A DNA stretch of 64,000 bases from Paramoeba atlantica (taxonomy: Eukaryota; Discosea): assembly GCA_977017575.1 (NCBI GenBank), contig CDRNVI010000018.1:1-64000 (forward strand). Reading direction: 5' to 3'. Shown here piece after piece: positions 10,059-20,828 of this stretch. Position 1 is the first letter of the stretch, and the number at the start of each line of letters is the position of its first letter. Position numbers and translations under genes: made by a program. The notes beneath the pieces are model-generated. The model searched no databases. It was given only the letters and a program-made list of their open reading frames with translations, and was not told where the DNA came from.

Positions 10059-11147
10059 TTGTGCCCCACCCCGACAAATGCTCGTGCCCGACCGTTGAGG
10101 ATACGGCGGGTGAACTTACCAGGCTCTTCTCCGAATTCATCTTTATTCTTGCGAATGGAAAGTGCAAGTGCAGTGGAAAGAACGGATTTACCGAGACTTC
10201 AAATTCGGAGGGGAAAACACGTGTTCGGAACGGCAGCGCCTTTGGCAAGGGAACAAACGCGATCAAACCTTTTATGCGATATACTCGGACTCAACCCAAA
10301 GGATCCGCACGGTCAGATCGTTCGGAAAGCAATCGAGCCCATGTGGGCAACAAGTACGTGGGGAACGAGGGAGAGGCTGTGGCTCCGGATGCAAGACTTT
10401 TGTGCACAACGTCACCTATCTCAAAACGCGCTCAGTGCGGTCAGGTTCGTAGACTCATTGAAACTGGCGACGTCGACACGACTGGCCTACGCAAGGAATC
10501 TGCAGATTCTTATTACGCTCATGGGAACCGAAGCAACCCCATTGAAGATGTACGGAAAGGCGTTGCAAGCGCAAGGCGGACTAGAACCACAGAGACAAAT
10601 GCTTGCAATTACTCCCGTCCTTCTAAGACGGTTGAGAAGAAGTTTAACAACATCCGAGAGCATGACGGCTCTTTTGTGCTGGAAAACGGCAGCTCGTTGG
10701 ACGGAAACGGCGGAACTCTCGACAGAACAGATATTAAAGGTTACTCCCGAAGAGGTGGTGATTTACTGGGGAAGAGCAACGAAGTCAACGAGAATGAACC
10801 CCTTTCGACCGTATATGTACGCGATTGTGACGGGACCCGGAACTGCCGAGTTAGCGGACTACATGAGACGAATACCCCAAGGGTGCAGAATGTGCTACAC
10901 GGAAGTATCTCGAATGGACAGAAAAATACGCGAAATCTTGGGAAATGGCTATGGGACGCATTCAATAAAAAGGGGTGCAATCACGTGGCTGTTCCAGGAA
11001 GTGGCTCAAGGGAATCTAACGATATCAGAAGTTCAGAACATGACCAAGCATTTAAATGTCGAAAGTCTGTTAAGATACAATGCAAACCAAGTAACGACGG
11101 CCAGAGCGCTCGGAACGCAACGTGTATCGGCGAGACTCCCGGCATGA
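10059..11147 (+). CDS. DIRS-B tyrosine recombinase
   Basis: 362-codon open frame three bases after the Gag stop. Core-binding part: AIEPMWATSTWGTRERLWLRM. Catalytic motifs: WKTAARWTETAEL (Arg I), YGTHSIKRGAITWLF (His-x-x-Arg), TKHL (second His position) and ESLLRYN (nucleophilic Tyr), so the R-H-R-H-Y set looks present. It resolves or integrates the circular DNA intermediate. The RT frame overlaps its 3' end, as is usual for DIRS elements. Confidence 0.85.
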   Translation: MCPTPTNARARPLRIRRVNLPGSSPNSSLFLRMESASAVERTDLPRLQIRRGKHVFGTAAPLAREQTRSNLLCDILGLNPKDPHGQIVRKAIEPMWATSTWGTRERLWLRMQDFCAQRHLSQNALSAVRFVDSLKLATSTRLAYARNLQILITLMGTEATPLKMYGKALQAQGGLEPQRQMLAITPVLLRRLRRSLTTSESMTALLCWKTAARWTETAELSTEQILKVTPEEVVIYWGRATKSTRMNPFRPYMYAIVTGPGTAELADYMRRIPQGCRMCYTEVSRMDRKIREILGNGYGTHSIKRGAITWLFQEVAQGNLTISEVQNMTKHLNVESLLRYNANQVTTARALGTQRVSARLPA

Positions 11148-12639
11148 CAGCTGAACTGTTGGAGCAAGTTTACTCTGAGGTACCGTACTTGAAACGGCAC
11201 TCGATTACTTGCGCGCGGCGCTCGTCTAAGCTGGCCACGGCAAAAGATTTTGAGATACCATTACACGTGAAAATGAATACACCTCTAATGGATCTAAAGG
11301 TAGTGAAAGGATGGATGGACTTGCCAACCAAGATGCGCTTTCAAAATCTTATGGACGAACTTCTACACGTTCCTGAAATAGCTGAAAAAGAGCCGAAAGG
11401 ACTCAATTCTCTACCTGTGTCCGATATTGCGCTTCTTTTGAAGGCCGGTATCATTTCTCAAGTTTCTTCTGATGAATTAGAGCGTCGTCCTACAGCTCAA
11501 TTTATCATCCCGTTTACTGTAGTGGAACAAGACGAATTTGGTCACGATCGGAGGAGATTTATATCCTGGTCGCGCGGGGATAATGACCGGTTGAAAGATT
11601 ATATCCCTGATGTTCCCCTGCTTCATCCTAGTAAATATTTGCATCGAGTTGACGACGTTATAGGAGTGAAAAGAGATTTAAGCTGTGGATTCTATCAAGT
11701 ACCACTTCCTCTAGCTGCGCGTTGTAAATTCCGCTTTTCATCAAAAGGCCGTACTTATGAAATGAACGTTCTTCCGATGGGACATAGGTGTGCCCCAGAA
11801 ATCATGCATACGATCACTTCCGCCCTTGGGGGACTTATCACAGTGTGTAGCGCTAAATCTGACTTTACACGAGGAGCTATGGATGTGTACGTTGATGGAG
11901 TTCGGTTTTCGGGAACTGTGGAACAAGCGCAGGAGTACGCACGCTTTGTGGATAAACGGTGCGATGAGATGGGAGGAAAATTCAAGGAGAAAGGTCATGA
12001 GCCGACACAGCACTATGTATTTAATGGAGTTCATTACGATCACGTCAATCACAAGGTCAGCCTGGGACCACGTGTGGTGCGTAAGTTGCAGAATGACAGA
12101 TTTTACTCGTTAAGCTTCAAAGATCTGGAGGCGGCGGTGGGGCGCCTTCTGTACGCATCTGCTGTGCTTGGTATAGTCATTCCGCGATTTCATTTCGCTA
12201 TCAAGATTGTTCAGCGACGAATTAATTTGTTGAATCGATGTCCGTGGATAGGTAATAAGTCTGTTGACCTTCCACGAAAAACACGTATTATTTTGGCACA
12301 ATGGAGGGATGAGGTAGTATTAAATACTCCGATTAAAGCTCCACTTCATCCAGATTTCGTTCTTCACAAACATCGTCTTTACACAGATGTTGTTGTTGTT
12401 GTTGTTGTTGGGTCCGGGCCGTTTGTCTCCGAAGAGATGTGGCCTCCTCACCTTCCGCGTAGGTAGCGGTGCGGGTTCTCCACGCGGGGAGTAAATCTAC
12501 AGCGCGAGAGCCTAGGCTCAACCGCAGCGTGTGGACACCCGACTTGCCTCCTCCGGGAGAATGAGGTGTCATGCCCTAGTTGTTTAGTGTCTTGTTATCT
12601 TGACACCGGGCGACCCATGCAAGGCGCGTGGCAGGGAAT

Positions 12640-13206
12640 GTGGAAGGGGGCGCGGCGGGGAGCGCAGGCGGGGTGCGAAGGCGGGGAGCGCAGGTAGGGA
12701 GCGCGGCGGGGAGCGTGGCGGGGAGTGCGGCCGGTGTCGCGGCGGGTGACGCGGCGGATGGCGTGGCGGGGAGTGCGGCCGGTGTCGCGGCGGGTGACGC
12801 GGCGGATGGCGTGGCGGGGAGTGCGGCCGGTGACGCGGCGGGTGACGCGGCGGATGGCGTGGCGGGGAGCGCAGGCGGGGAGAGCGTGGCGGGGAGCGCA
12901 GGCGGGGAGCGCAGGCGGGGAGCACAGGCGGGGAGCGCGGCGGGGAGCGTGGCGGGGAGTGCGGCCGGTGACGCGGCGGGTGACGCGTGCTGCATTCCAT
13001 CAAATTTGCGCTGCGACATCTGCGGTGGGGAGCGCGGCGGGGAGCGCGGCGGGGAGCGTGGCGGGGTGCGCAGGCGGCGAGCGCGGCGGGGAGCGTGGCG
13101 GGGTGCGCAGGCGGGGAGCGCGGCGGGGAGCGCGGCGGGGAGTGCGGCGGGTGACGCGGCGGGTGACGCGTGCTGCATTCCATCAAATTTGCGCTGCGAC
13201 ATCTGC
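12640..13206. repeat. GC-rich minisatellite
   Basis: Built from GCGGGGAGC-like units. A 48-bp higher-order unit repeats about three times between 12,722 and 12,870. A roughly 50-bp block ending TTGCGCTGCGACATCTGC occurs at both 12,970-13,022 and 13,153-13,206. The long ORFs through it on both strands are composition artefacts. Confidence 0.8.
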
Positions 13207-13234
13207 ACTGCAGGCCGTAAATCCGCATGTCGAA

Positions 13235-13505
13235 TTTCCTCTCACACACGATGAGTTAGTCAACATTGTTGCGCATGCAAAGCGAGGTAACATTTGTACG
13301 ATAGCCTGGACTTTCGACTGTCAGGATACGCTGAACATACATCATGTATCCCGGGGAGAAGTTATTTCGACAAATCGCAGAGGTGGTAAGATGAAGCTTT
13401 CCTTGGAAATTCACCACCTACGAGCCTTTGACGTGGGGTCCTTGGCTGGAATCCGAAGATGAACTTCGTGTACGTGACCTCATTCGCGATCTTCGAGCTG
13501 CGCCG
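13235..13505 (+). pseudogene. Gag/ORF1-like fragment inside the insert
   Basis: First half reads HDELVNIVAHAKRG then CTIAWTFD...GKMKLSLEI, the shared beta-barrel-like domain. Second half reads PLTWGPWLESEDELRVRDL, the DIRS Gag block. In intact Gags these two blocks lie about 75 residues further apart, so this is a deleted or mosaic piece carried in the retroposon. Confidence 0.5.
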
Positions 13506-13965
13506 GAATCGAGCTGCGCCGTCTTTACACAGATGCTTCTCGCAAAGGGTGGGGAGGGATTCTGTATCTGGATACAGAGAGGTTTTGATAACAGGCAAGC
13601 CATGGGAAGCCGGAACAACGTATGAAGTAAACAATGTTGAAGCTACGGCTGTAAGGTTGGCTCTTGAAGAATTCGGTGAGCATTTTGAAAGCGGAACGTG
13701 CCTGGATCTTTTTGTGGACAACACATCATGTAAAGAGGCACTGAATAGGAAAACTTCTAAGTCGGACAATATTGCACGTCAATTGCGCATGGTTTTAGAG
13801 GAAGCGAAAAGGAAAGGGATATGCATTCAGGCACGTTACATTGCCTCGTCAGAGAATCCAGCAGACCCGATTAGCAGGAAATTTTAGCCTGGGACTTAGG
13901 AGAAGTTCCCCAAGGAATATCACGAGTGCTCGGGTAGTGTTAAATGTGACTAGTGATCGGGTTGG

Positions 13966-14692
13966 TTGGCTGCGGGTTGCGCGGACGGGCATCCCCGTTC
14001 ACAACGTTATTAGTTTATTTGGTACTCTTTTAGCATTGATTATGATAGGTTATGACGATCTCACTTAGTCTCTTGGGTTTATTTCCATAAATACACTACA
14101 GGAAAAGATATATCTTCGTAAGATCATTGAGAAATCAGCAGTCTTCAAATTTCTTATTATTGCTTCCATATATTTTTATATACTAGTTCTACTAGATGTT
14201 TTATGAGCAGCCCGACCTGGATTTCTATAAGTTTACGATTTGAAATTCAGGAGGGCAAACATTATGCTCCATACTGTTGTAGTTTTGGGCTTAGGAATAT
14301 TATTCGAATTATATCACCGTTTGTCTAATCATGAACAATTTGACATATACACAAATATTTGACTATTTTAGAGACGATTTTCATCCGAACGTTACCACTA
14401 GTTTTTGTGCCCACCCACCAGCCCCCAACCATTTGGCTGCGGGTTGCGCGGACGGGCATCCCCGTTCACAACGTTATTAGTTTATTTGGTACTCTTTTAG
14501 CATTGATTATGATAGGTTATGACGATCTCACTTAGTCTCTTGGGTATATTTCCATAAATACACTACAGGAAAAGATATATCTTCGTAAGATCATTAAGAA
14601 ATCAGCAGTCTTCAAATTTCTTATTATTTCTTCCATATATTTTTATATACTAGTTCTACTAGATGTTTTATGAGCAGCCCGACCTGGATTTC
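13966..14692 (+). repeat. DIRS-B right end A1-B2-A2
   Basis: A1 13,966-14,225 and A2 14,433-14,692 (260 bp each, ending GACCTGGATTTC) flank B2 14,226-14,408 and a 24-bp C-rich spacer. The A1/B2 junction GGATTTC/TATAAG is what joining the two element ends in a circle would give. Confidence 0.9.
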
Positions 14693-14788
14693 AACGTCGA
14701 ATCACTGTTGCGCTACAACGCAAGCAGTATTACAACGGCAAGGGCTCTCGGGACGCAGAGAGTCTCAGCACGTCCCCCAGTGCTGTAA
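14693..14788 (+). pseudogene. DIRS-A YR C-terminus, right of DIRS-B
   Basis: Picks up the DIRS-A YR exactly where it was cut at 8,876: NVESLLRYN (catalytic Tyr motif) then TTARALGTQRVSAR and a stop. The sequence then jumps at AACCTC/AAGATG into a Gag segment of a second A copy, so a rearrangement followed the insertion. Confidence 0.8.
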
Positions 14789-14952
14789 CCTCAAGATGTT
14801 AACTGAATGGGTGTACGCTGCGTGCAATACGGAGGGATGGCTAGAGAAGCACAACCTCGCCGTAGCCCTTCTCATCATCGAAGAGCTTCGCAACCGGCGG
14901 GGTGGTGGGCGGCGCCAACCGTTACGGCGCAACACGGGCTTTCCACTAGGAA

Positions 14953-16136
14953 ATGCCCCCCACCCCAACTACTGCTCGTGCCCGTCGTCCCAGGCGACGA
15001 CGGGTGGATATTCTTACCCCTGCTTCCTCTCCGTCCCTCCGCCAGCGCGAAAGACGGCCACGCGTGCGTGGCACTACTCCTCCTCCCCGCCCTCTCTCCC
15101 CGTTATGTCTGAGGCGAAGAAGTGTCTCCCTCCCGGCCCGACCTCTACCTGGGTTCCCTGTTCCCGTTTACGCCGCCGCCCAAACCGCCGCCGTCCAAAC
15201 CGCCCCGTCGTAACCGCCGACGCTCTACAGCCGCCAGGAAAACACCGCAAGCAGCTGCTCGAGGCCATTCTGAGGATGCCCGCCGACGATCCTCGCGCCA
15301 CCCAGTTGGGCGAGGCGCTCCAGCCTATGTGGGCAACGGCCACGTGGGCCACAAGGGAGCGACTGTGGTTCCGCCTGCGCGAGTTTTGCCAGGCGAAGGG
15401 AATCACCGCGAATCCTGCAAACGCGGTGCTCTTCCTGGAGACTCTGCCTCTCGCTACCTCGACGCGCATGGGGTACGCAGGGGCATTGAGGACTCTGTTC
15501 GAGCTCATGGGAATCGAAGGTACCCCATTGAGTCTCTACATAAAGGCCCTGCAGGCGCAGGGGGGGCTAGAACCCACGCGGCAGATGCTACCAATCACGC
15601 CACTTCTTCTCAAGAAGCTGAGACGTCATCTCGACGTAAAGGAGAGCATGTGTTGCCTCCTGTGTTGGAAAGCCGCTGCGAGATGGACCGAGACCGCCGA
15701 CCTGAGGCGGAAGCAGTTCGTGAGTGTGGCCAGTCACGAGGTAATCATTTATTGGGGCAGGGGGACCAAGACGACCCGTCTGAATCCTTACCGGCCGTAC
15801 CTCTACGCGATAGTGACTGGACTGGGGACACCCGAACTGGCTCAGTTTGTGGGAAGTTTGAGACCAGGCCAGCGCCTGTGTTACACGACGGTCCGGGAGA
15901 TCGACCACAGGATAAATCAACTTCTCGGTCCGGGGTATGGAACATATTCCATAAAAAGAGGTGCAATTACTTACCTATTCCACGAGATCTCCCTTGGGAA
16001 TCTCAGGATGGAGGACGTCCAGAACCTCACGAAACACCTCAACGTCGAATCACTGTTGCGCTACAACGCAAGCAGTATTACAACGGCAAGGGCTCTCGGG
16101 ACGCAGAGAGTCTCAGCACGTCTCCCAGTGCTGTAA
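14953..16136 (+). pseudogene. DIRS-A2 tyrosine recombinase
   Basis: Same protein as the DIRS-A YR and here reaching its C-terminus. Motifs: ALQPMWATATWATRERLW, WKAAARWTETADL, the HSIKRGA-like block (SIKRGAITYLF), NLTKHLNVESLLRYN, ALGTQRVSARLPVL. The catalytic domain (15,230-16,136) is uninterrupted. Confidence 0.75.
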
Positions 16137-16975
16137 CCTCGGAGCACGTGGCAAAGTGCTTCGAGGAAGTGCCTTACCTTCGCAGGCACTCCGTTGTTTG
16201 TGCACGCCGCTCTTCACGGCTAGCCAAGACACACGCTCACCTACCTTTGCACGTTAAGAAGTCGATACCTGTTATCCATTTGGATCAGGTTAAGGAGTGG
16301 ATGAGTATGTCAGCTGCCATTCCGTTTTCGCAAGGTAGTGGATGAATTATTATGGGTACCTAAAGCCCCGTACCCCGAACCTAGTGTGAAAGGTTCATTG
16401 CCTGAGGCGGACGTCCGATTGTTGGAGGACGCAGGCATAATCTCTAAGGTCCCGGCGCAGGAGTTGAGAAAGCGCCCATCGATGCAGTTCATGATTCCCT
16501 TCACGGTTGTGGAGACCGATGATGAGGGCAATCAGCGCAGAAGATTTATTTCATGGACAAGGGACGATAACGATAGATTAAAATCATATGAACCAAAGGT
16601 CCCATTATATCATCCCTCCAAGTATCTTCATAAGGCGCACGAGCCGATGGCTGTGAAGCGGGACTTCACATGCGGGTTTTACCAGATTGGTATCCCGAAG
16701 AGGGCGCGGCCCAAATTCCGCCTTAGAACGACCAGTGGAGACGTGTATGAGATGAACGTCCTCCCGATGGGCCATAGGTGTGCACCGGAGGTTATGCACA
16801 CGGTTACCGCCGCGATTGCTGGCGAGGCGTCGATTTGTTCTCAGCGCTACTCGTTTCACCGAGGCGCTATCGACGTTTATGTTGACGGAGTTCGGTTTGC
16901 AGGAACCAACTCCGAGGCCACCACGTACGCTCAGTTCATTGACGAGCGTTGCGACAAGGCGAACGGTCTTAGGAC
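16137..16975 (+). pseudogene. DIRS-A2 reverse transcriptase, N-terminal half
   Basis: Begins in the YR 3' overlap (CFEEVPYLRRHSVVCARRSS). RT motifs FTCGFYQIGIPKRARPKFR, LPMGHRCAPEVMHTVT and IDVYVDGVRFAG (again Gly after the motif C Asp). Ends at DERCDKANG, where DIRS-C starts; no RNase H. About one break besides the truncation. Confidence 0.75.
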
Positions 16976-18163
16976 TCTAGGAAGTGTAATCTGGCCAGTG
17001 TCTGGTGACATAAAACTTTCAAAGTTGTATTGTTATTATTTTACTAGTTCGTATTCTGTTTGTTGGTAGATCTGTATTACGATTCTTTTAACATTGAGAA
17101 GAAAAAGTAATGGTACACCCTCGCTCACAAACGCAGGCTCAATTAGAACGAAGTGGGGAATCGTCTGAAAGCGACAATGAACCTATATACAGCACTCCTT
17201 TTGGTGGAAACCGTCCACCGGACGAATCTCACATCACAACAAGCCAAGATCATCCAAATAGTATCATCGCGGATCAGGTAAGCTTTGTCGTGGATAAGTT
17301 AACGCACGCACTCGCAAAGCTCACCACTCAAGTGGATGCACTGGAAAGGCGTGACAAACGGCGTGAAAGAGGTAATGCCATGCATGCGACATCACCTGAG
17401 CTATCCATTGAAGCTATTCCACCGAAGAATTCGCTCAAGAAACGGTGTAGCGTGACTGAAGACCAAAATAAAAAATATGCTTCTCAAAATGCCATGCTGC
17501 CGGAAGAAGTAGATCGCATTGTCGAAGAAATTAGCTCTGCCATGCAGGAAACTGAAATCGAAATTGAAGCGACGTGGTTTCCCGTTGGTGGCAAACAGAA
17601 CCTAGCGACGACATGGCGAGGCATTGCGGAGGACACAGGTGATCAAGAAAACCCTTTATCATTGTAAGCTACCCGTGGGGTAAGTATCCGTTGCCAAACA
17701 ACAGTGTCAGTTATACGCGTATCGTCATATCTTCGAGTGAGCCGAAGATGCCTGGAAAACTGCCTGAATCCGATGACGAGACCCCGGAATCAGAAGAAGT
17801 GGGCGACGGCTTTAAGGTTCGTGATGTACTTACATGGAACACATTATATTACAAGGCCCGCTTGGAATCGAAATATTGAAACAACGGCTCCGAACGGCGC
17901 TTGACATTCCTTCTCGTATGTCCCCACAACTGCAAGCATTGTGGGATATTTTGATGTCATGGATCGACGACAGCGCGGAACGAAGCGGTATTAACAATGA
18001 CAACACGCATCAAAAAGGTGTAGGCCAGAATGCATTAGACCAAATACGCATCCTACAAGGGATATACCGCGGCGCAGATGCACGATACGTACGATCACAG
18101 TATATCACACAAAAAGACTCACAAGACCGTTTGGGCAATGCAATTGAACAAAGTGTAACCTAT

Positions 18164-18235
18164 AAGCACCCCTTTTTGTTTAAGCACCCCTTTTTGTTTA
18201 AGCACCCCTTTTTGTTTAAGCCCCCCTTTTTGTTT
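18164..18235 (+). repeat. 18-bp tandem repeat, four copies
   Basis: Unit AAGCACCCCTTTTTGTTT at 18,164, 18,182, 18,200 and 18,218, exact 18-bp period, at the left edge of the 714-bp retroposon. Confidence 0.9.
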
Positions 18236-18879
18236 ATCCTAACTGGATCGCCATTGCCACGGCATATCCTTTTGTGTGCGTCAGAAGGGGAAGATAAGGT
18301 CAGGAGCCCGGCATTGGACCGTTGCCGGTGATGGGGCGTGGCGACCTCCAGCCTTCCGACGTAAGGGTTTCCGAGCTAGCAGGAGGGAATTGTCCATTCC
18401 TAATCCTGTTTTACCCTTGTTCGCGGCGTCGTTAACCGCGTTCCGGGGCTAAGACGGCGTGGCAACCCGTCGCCGAGGCATACATGTCGTTAGCGAGCGC
18501 GCTACCTTGTCCCCTTGGTGGAGGTGGAACGGCATTCGTGCTAGAAGTGGTTTTATCCCACCCCATTTCCCGGAGGAACGAAGGCGAAAAAACTTTCGTT
18601 TCTCCAGCCAGGAACGCTCCTGGACTAGCAATCCGGAGCAATGGAGTTTTAGCGAGTGAGCTGCCAGAGTCTCTGACGCCATCTGAGAGACAAAACTCTG
18701 GTAAGCAAGTCTCGCACTACCCTGTAATGGGGTGTCTCCCCTGAGGTGCGTGGGTGGAAACACTCATTCATCTTGCCACTGGAAGGTGGCCAGCTCACTC
18801 GAGCAAGAAAAGCCTGCCAGTTGGACACTGGGTGGTGGTCGAGGCGGTTGTGGCAAAGATTTCTCCATCAACAAAAAAA
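18166..18879 (+). mobile_element. Poly(A)-tailed retroposon, 714 bp
   Basis: Flanked by the 9-bp duplication AACCTATAA (18,157-18,165 and 18,880-18,888). It starts with four 18-bp tandem units and ends in an A-run. Its last 180 bp (from GGTAAGCAAGTCTCGCACTA) recur at 60,695-60,882. No ORF resembling a protein family; probably a SINE or LINE 3'-end derivative. Confidence 0.75.
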
Positions 18880-19201
18880 AACCTATAACCAGGGAACATA
18901 CAACACAGGCCGCGGTTTTCAACGCACCAGGTATGCTCCACGACAGTTCACACGAGGAAGATCATACAGCACTAGAGCGCCAATACCCAGAGCAAGCCCA
19001 GGAGAATATCCAACTACGCGCCAAGCAAATTATGCACCCTGTGCGCCGGATTTTCGTGGTCGGGGGACCGGTTCCCAGCCCTGACTTCAAAGTGTCCTAC
19101 CCCCGAGGAACAGCAAGTACATACAAAACAAACAAATACAACAGAAAAAAAGTCACATACAAAAACAGACACAACAGAGAATACAACATTTCTCAAAAAA
19201 A

Positions 19202-19856
19202 ATGATATTAAACCAATACAAAATACAAAAAACACTCAAAACAGAAACATACATAAACAAAAAGAAAATCCAGATTCACTCCAAAGCAAGTACAAAACCC
19301 CCAAAAATAGCGCACCTAATCCAAACGAGCGCGCGCAAGTACATACCTATTCAAAATACGGCAACGCAGCCTTCAATCCTCCAGCTCAAGCATTCAACCA
19401 AATTCCGCCATCCTTTCACCAATCCCTCCCACTGCCTCACGCAATCACTCCCTGCAGCGCATACCCACGCGACGATACATGTATCTCCGGATCAAGCCCC
19501 ATATTACGTAATGAAACACTACCTCAAAATATCTTCTACCCAAGTTATGGAAGCCCTCAAGCCAATGTGGGCGGCGTCTACATGGACGACCCGATGTCGC
19601 TTACTGAACAACATGCGCAGCATGCAGATCCCGCTCACGGACACTGGAATTATCCGGTATATTATGCACCTCCGAGTTTCAACGCAAACCAAACTAACTT
19701 ACCTCAAACATTTGATTGCCGTCCTGAAACGATTAGAGCTCCCTACCCGACAGGCCCAAATGTTTTCGAAAGTTTTGATTCGAAAGGGTGTATCGATCCC
19801 GCAGCATCAAGCGGCGCCTATATCGAAGCAAGCACAGCACATACGTGGCTTCCGGG
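19202..19856 (+). pseudogene. DIRS-C tyrosine recombinase, N-terminal half
   Basis: Core-binding region: VMEALKPMWAASTWTTRCRL, then HLRVSTQTKLTYLKHLIAVL and QAQMFSKVLIRKGVSIP, matching the spacing of other YRs here. It is cut at about 19,856 by a LINE 3' fragment. A catalytic-domain stretch of the same kind appears at 20,645. Confidence 0.65.
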
Positions 19857-20130
19857 ATGATACCTCAAGAGCGTTTCGTATGCCTCCCAGTCCTCTCCGG
19901 TGGTGCTATGCATCACGGGCTCCGGCACTTGTTGCATACGTTGGCGGACTGCAGCGGACTTGATAGGGTCCGAACACTGAACGAATTTTCGCTGCGCCTG
20001 CAGGAGTTAAATGGGTCGATTGTATTCTCTCAGCTGAGAAATTATTTATCTAATGACGATTCACAAAACATGGGCCTCTAAAATTTGACTTTAAAAACAA
20101 AAACCTTGGCAACTTGAAAAAAAAAAAGTA
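19857..20130 (+). mobile_element. 5'-truncated LINE (REL-type) 3' end
   Basis: Codes for the last 74 residues of the endonuclease-type LINE protein (PQERFVCLPVLSGGAMHHG ... LQELNGSIVFSQLRNYLS, stop at 20,081), followed by a short 3' UTR and an A-run at about 20,117-20,127. Same C-terminus as at 60,991-61,893. Confidence 0.75.
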
Positions 20131-20644
20131 TAATTAATATAGTTATTATAAGTTTTACGGTATGGGATATAAGGTAGAGGGAAGATAATGGGGGGTAAAG
20201 GAGATCACGTCTCGCCCGTCTAAACGTGAATTCTCGATCTTACGTGAAGGGTAGAAAAAAAAAATAATACAAAAAGTGGTCTTAATACAAAAAAAAAAAA
20301 TCACAGGCCCGCGCCTGCGCCCTCCCATATAGCAAGGGAAGGGGTCACAAGTCAGGCCGCGGAGAGGTCGAAAGACCCGGTCCGGAACGCGCGAATGGAT
20401 TGGGCCTGGATTGCTTGTTTTTATTGTTATTGTTATTATTGTTCTTATACTTACGGGAGATCGAATTGCTAGTTTTGGGCTCCAAAATATGAAATTGCTA
20501 ATTTGATTGCTTGTTTTGAAATCATATACCCCCCCGATGGACCTACAAGGTTCAAGTATTGGGTAAAAATATAGAGGCAATGCCGCGTTTCATACTTCTC
20601 CCCCCCTATTATCTGCAAAAAAAAATAAAAAAAAATCGAAGAAG
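20131..20644. other. Non-coding, no recognised feature
   Basis: AT-rich with A-runs, plus a GC-rich patch (20,305-20,410). No ORF with family signal. Possibly another short retroposon between the LINE tail and the YR continuation. Confidence 0.4.
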
Positions 20645-20828
20645 GATCTTTTGGAAACGTTTGCCAACATCCCAGAGGATCAAGCAGTAGTTGCCTTGTT
20701 GGCGTACAAGACTGCTTCCCGGGCCGGGGAGATCGCGAAATTGCGCCGCAAGGACATCATATCGCTGCGTCCTTCCCGAGTAATAATCAATTGGGGTACG
20801 AAGTCAAAAACATCGAAGGCCCGAAGGT
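20645..20828 (+). pseudogene. DIRS YR catalytic-domain fragment
   Basis: Reads VVALLAYKTASRAGEIAKL then a block RVIINWGTKSKTSK, matching the YR of DIRS-D at 24,291 (KTASPAGEVAHL...IIIYWGRKTKTTK). Carries the first catalytic Arg. Ends abruptly at 20,828 against antisense LINE sequence. Confidence 0.65.

Larger units (their letters stand above)
12390..13519 (-). mobile_element. Composite retroposon insertion with (CAA)n tail
   Basis: Flanked by a perfect 16-bp target duplication CGTCTTTACACAGATG (12,374-12,389 and 13,520-13,535). Read on the minus strand it ends ...CTTCGGAGACAAACGGCCC, then GGACC and (CAA)n. That is the same 3' end as the LINE at 55,720-57,141. Its interior is a GC-rich minisatellite plus a plus-strand Gag-like fragment. 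No intact protein. Non-LTR, target-primed insertion. Confidence 0.8.
11144..13887 (+). pseudogene. DIRS-B reverse transcriptase-RNase H, split by an insertion
   Basis: RT motifs: GVKRDLSCGFYQVPLP (motif A region), LPMGHRCAPEIMHTIT (motif B region), MDVYVDGVRFSG (motif C, with Gly where YxDD normally has its second Asp). The RNase H domain starts HRLYTD at 12,37x, is interrupted by the 12,390-13,519 insert, and resumes with the DLFVDNTSCKEALNRK and SSENPADPISRKF blocks. It copies element RNA into DNA in the family. Confidence 0.8.
8877..14692 (+). mobile_element. DIRS-B, complete split-repeat element nested in DIRS-A
   Basis: Full PAT-like layout: B1 (8,877-9,060), Gag, YR, RT-RNase H, A1 (13,966-14,225), B2 (14,226-14,408), A2 (14,433-14,692). 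A1 and A2 are both 260 bp; B1 and B2 are 184 and 183 bp. It is inserted in the YR gene of DIRS-A with no long target duplication, as expected for recombinase integration. It has itself been hit by a retroposon at 12,390-13,519. Apart from that and a few breaks it looks whole. Near-identical terminal repeats suggest it is fairly young. Confidence 0.85.
14789..16975 (+). mobile_element. DIRS-A2, second GC-rich copy (internally deleted)
   Basis: Closely matches DIRS-A: a Gag stretch (14,793-14,895), then a deletion relative to DIRS-A, then the complete YR region and the RT N-terminal half. It is cut in the RT domain near 16,975, where the AT-rich DIRS-C begins. Very high similarity to 7,379-8,876 suggests a recent common source. 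Broken. Confidence 0.7.
17110..19090 (+). pseudogene. DIRS-C Gag fossil (interrupted)
   Basis: ATG at 17,110 (MVHPRSQTQAQLE). A central coiled-coil-like region (VDKLTHALAKLTTQVDALERR) precedes the beta-barrel-like block (IEIEATWF...TTWRGIAED). The FKVRDV, LQALWDILMSWIDD and QGIYRGADARYVRSQY blocks match DIRS-F. The 18,166-18,879 insertion separates SVTY from the Arg/Gly-rich tail (GRGFQRTRYAPRQFTRGRS). The tail is RG-rich in place of a zinc knuckle. Several breaks. Confidence 0.7.
16976..20828 (+). mobile_element. DIRS-C with retroposon insertions
   Basis: AT-richer DIRS of a second Gag lineage (related to DIRS-F at 28,961). Order: non-coding left end, Gag, YR N-terminal half, a LINE 3' fragment plus about 510 bp of unknown DNA, then the YR catalytic start, cut by LINE DNA at 20,828. 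No RT remains. Broken in several places and interrupted by at least two insertions. Confidence 0.7.

Noticed and set aside
12590-12600. Additional SL relics at TAGTGTCTTGTTA (12,590), TAGTACCTTGTTA (33,396) and CAGTGTCTTGTTTGTTG (59,217)
   Set aside because: Only partial resemblance; the first two are conserved flanks of the minisatellite family and the third lacks CTGTACC.
12576-13462. Long overlapping ORFs (about 200 codons) on both strands, rich in Ala/Gly/Arg or Pro/Ser
   Set aside because: They run through a GC-rich minisatellite that lacks stop codons in all frames; no domain and no codon bias expected of a gene.
20680-20828. C-terminal extension of the RNase H LINE protein (ISLRRNFAISPAREAVLYANK)
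   Set aside because: Antisense to the YR catalytic fragment; the LINE protein ends at the junction near 20,829.
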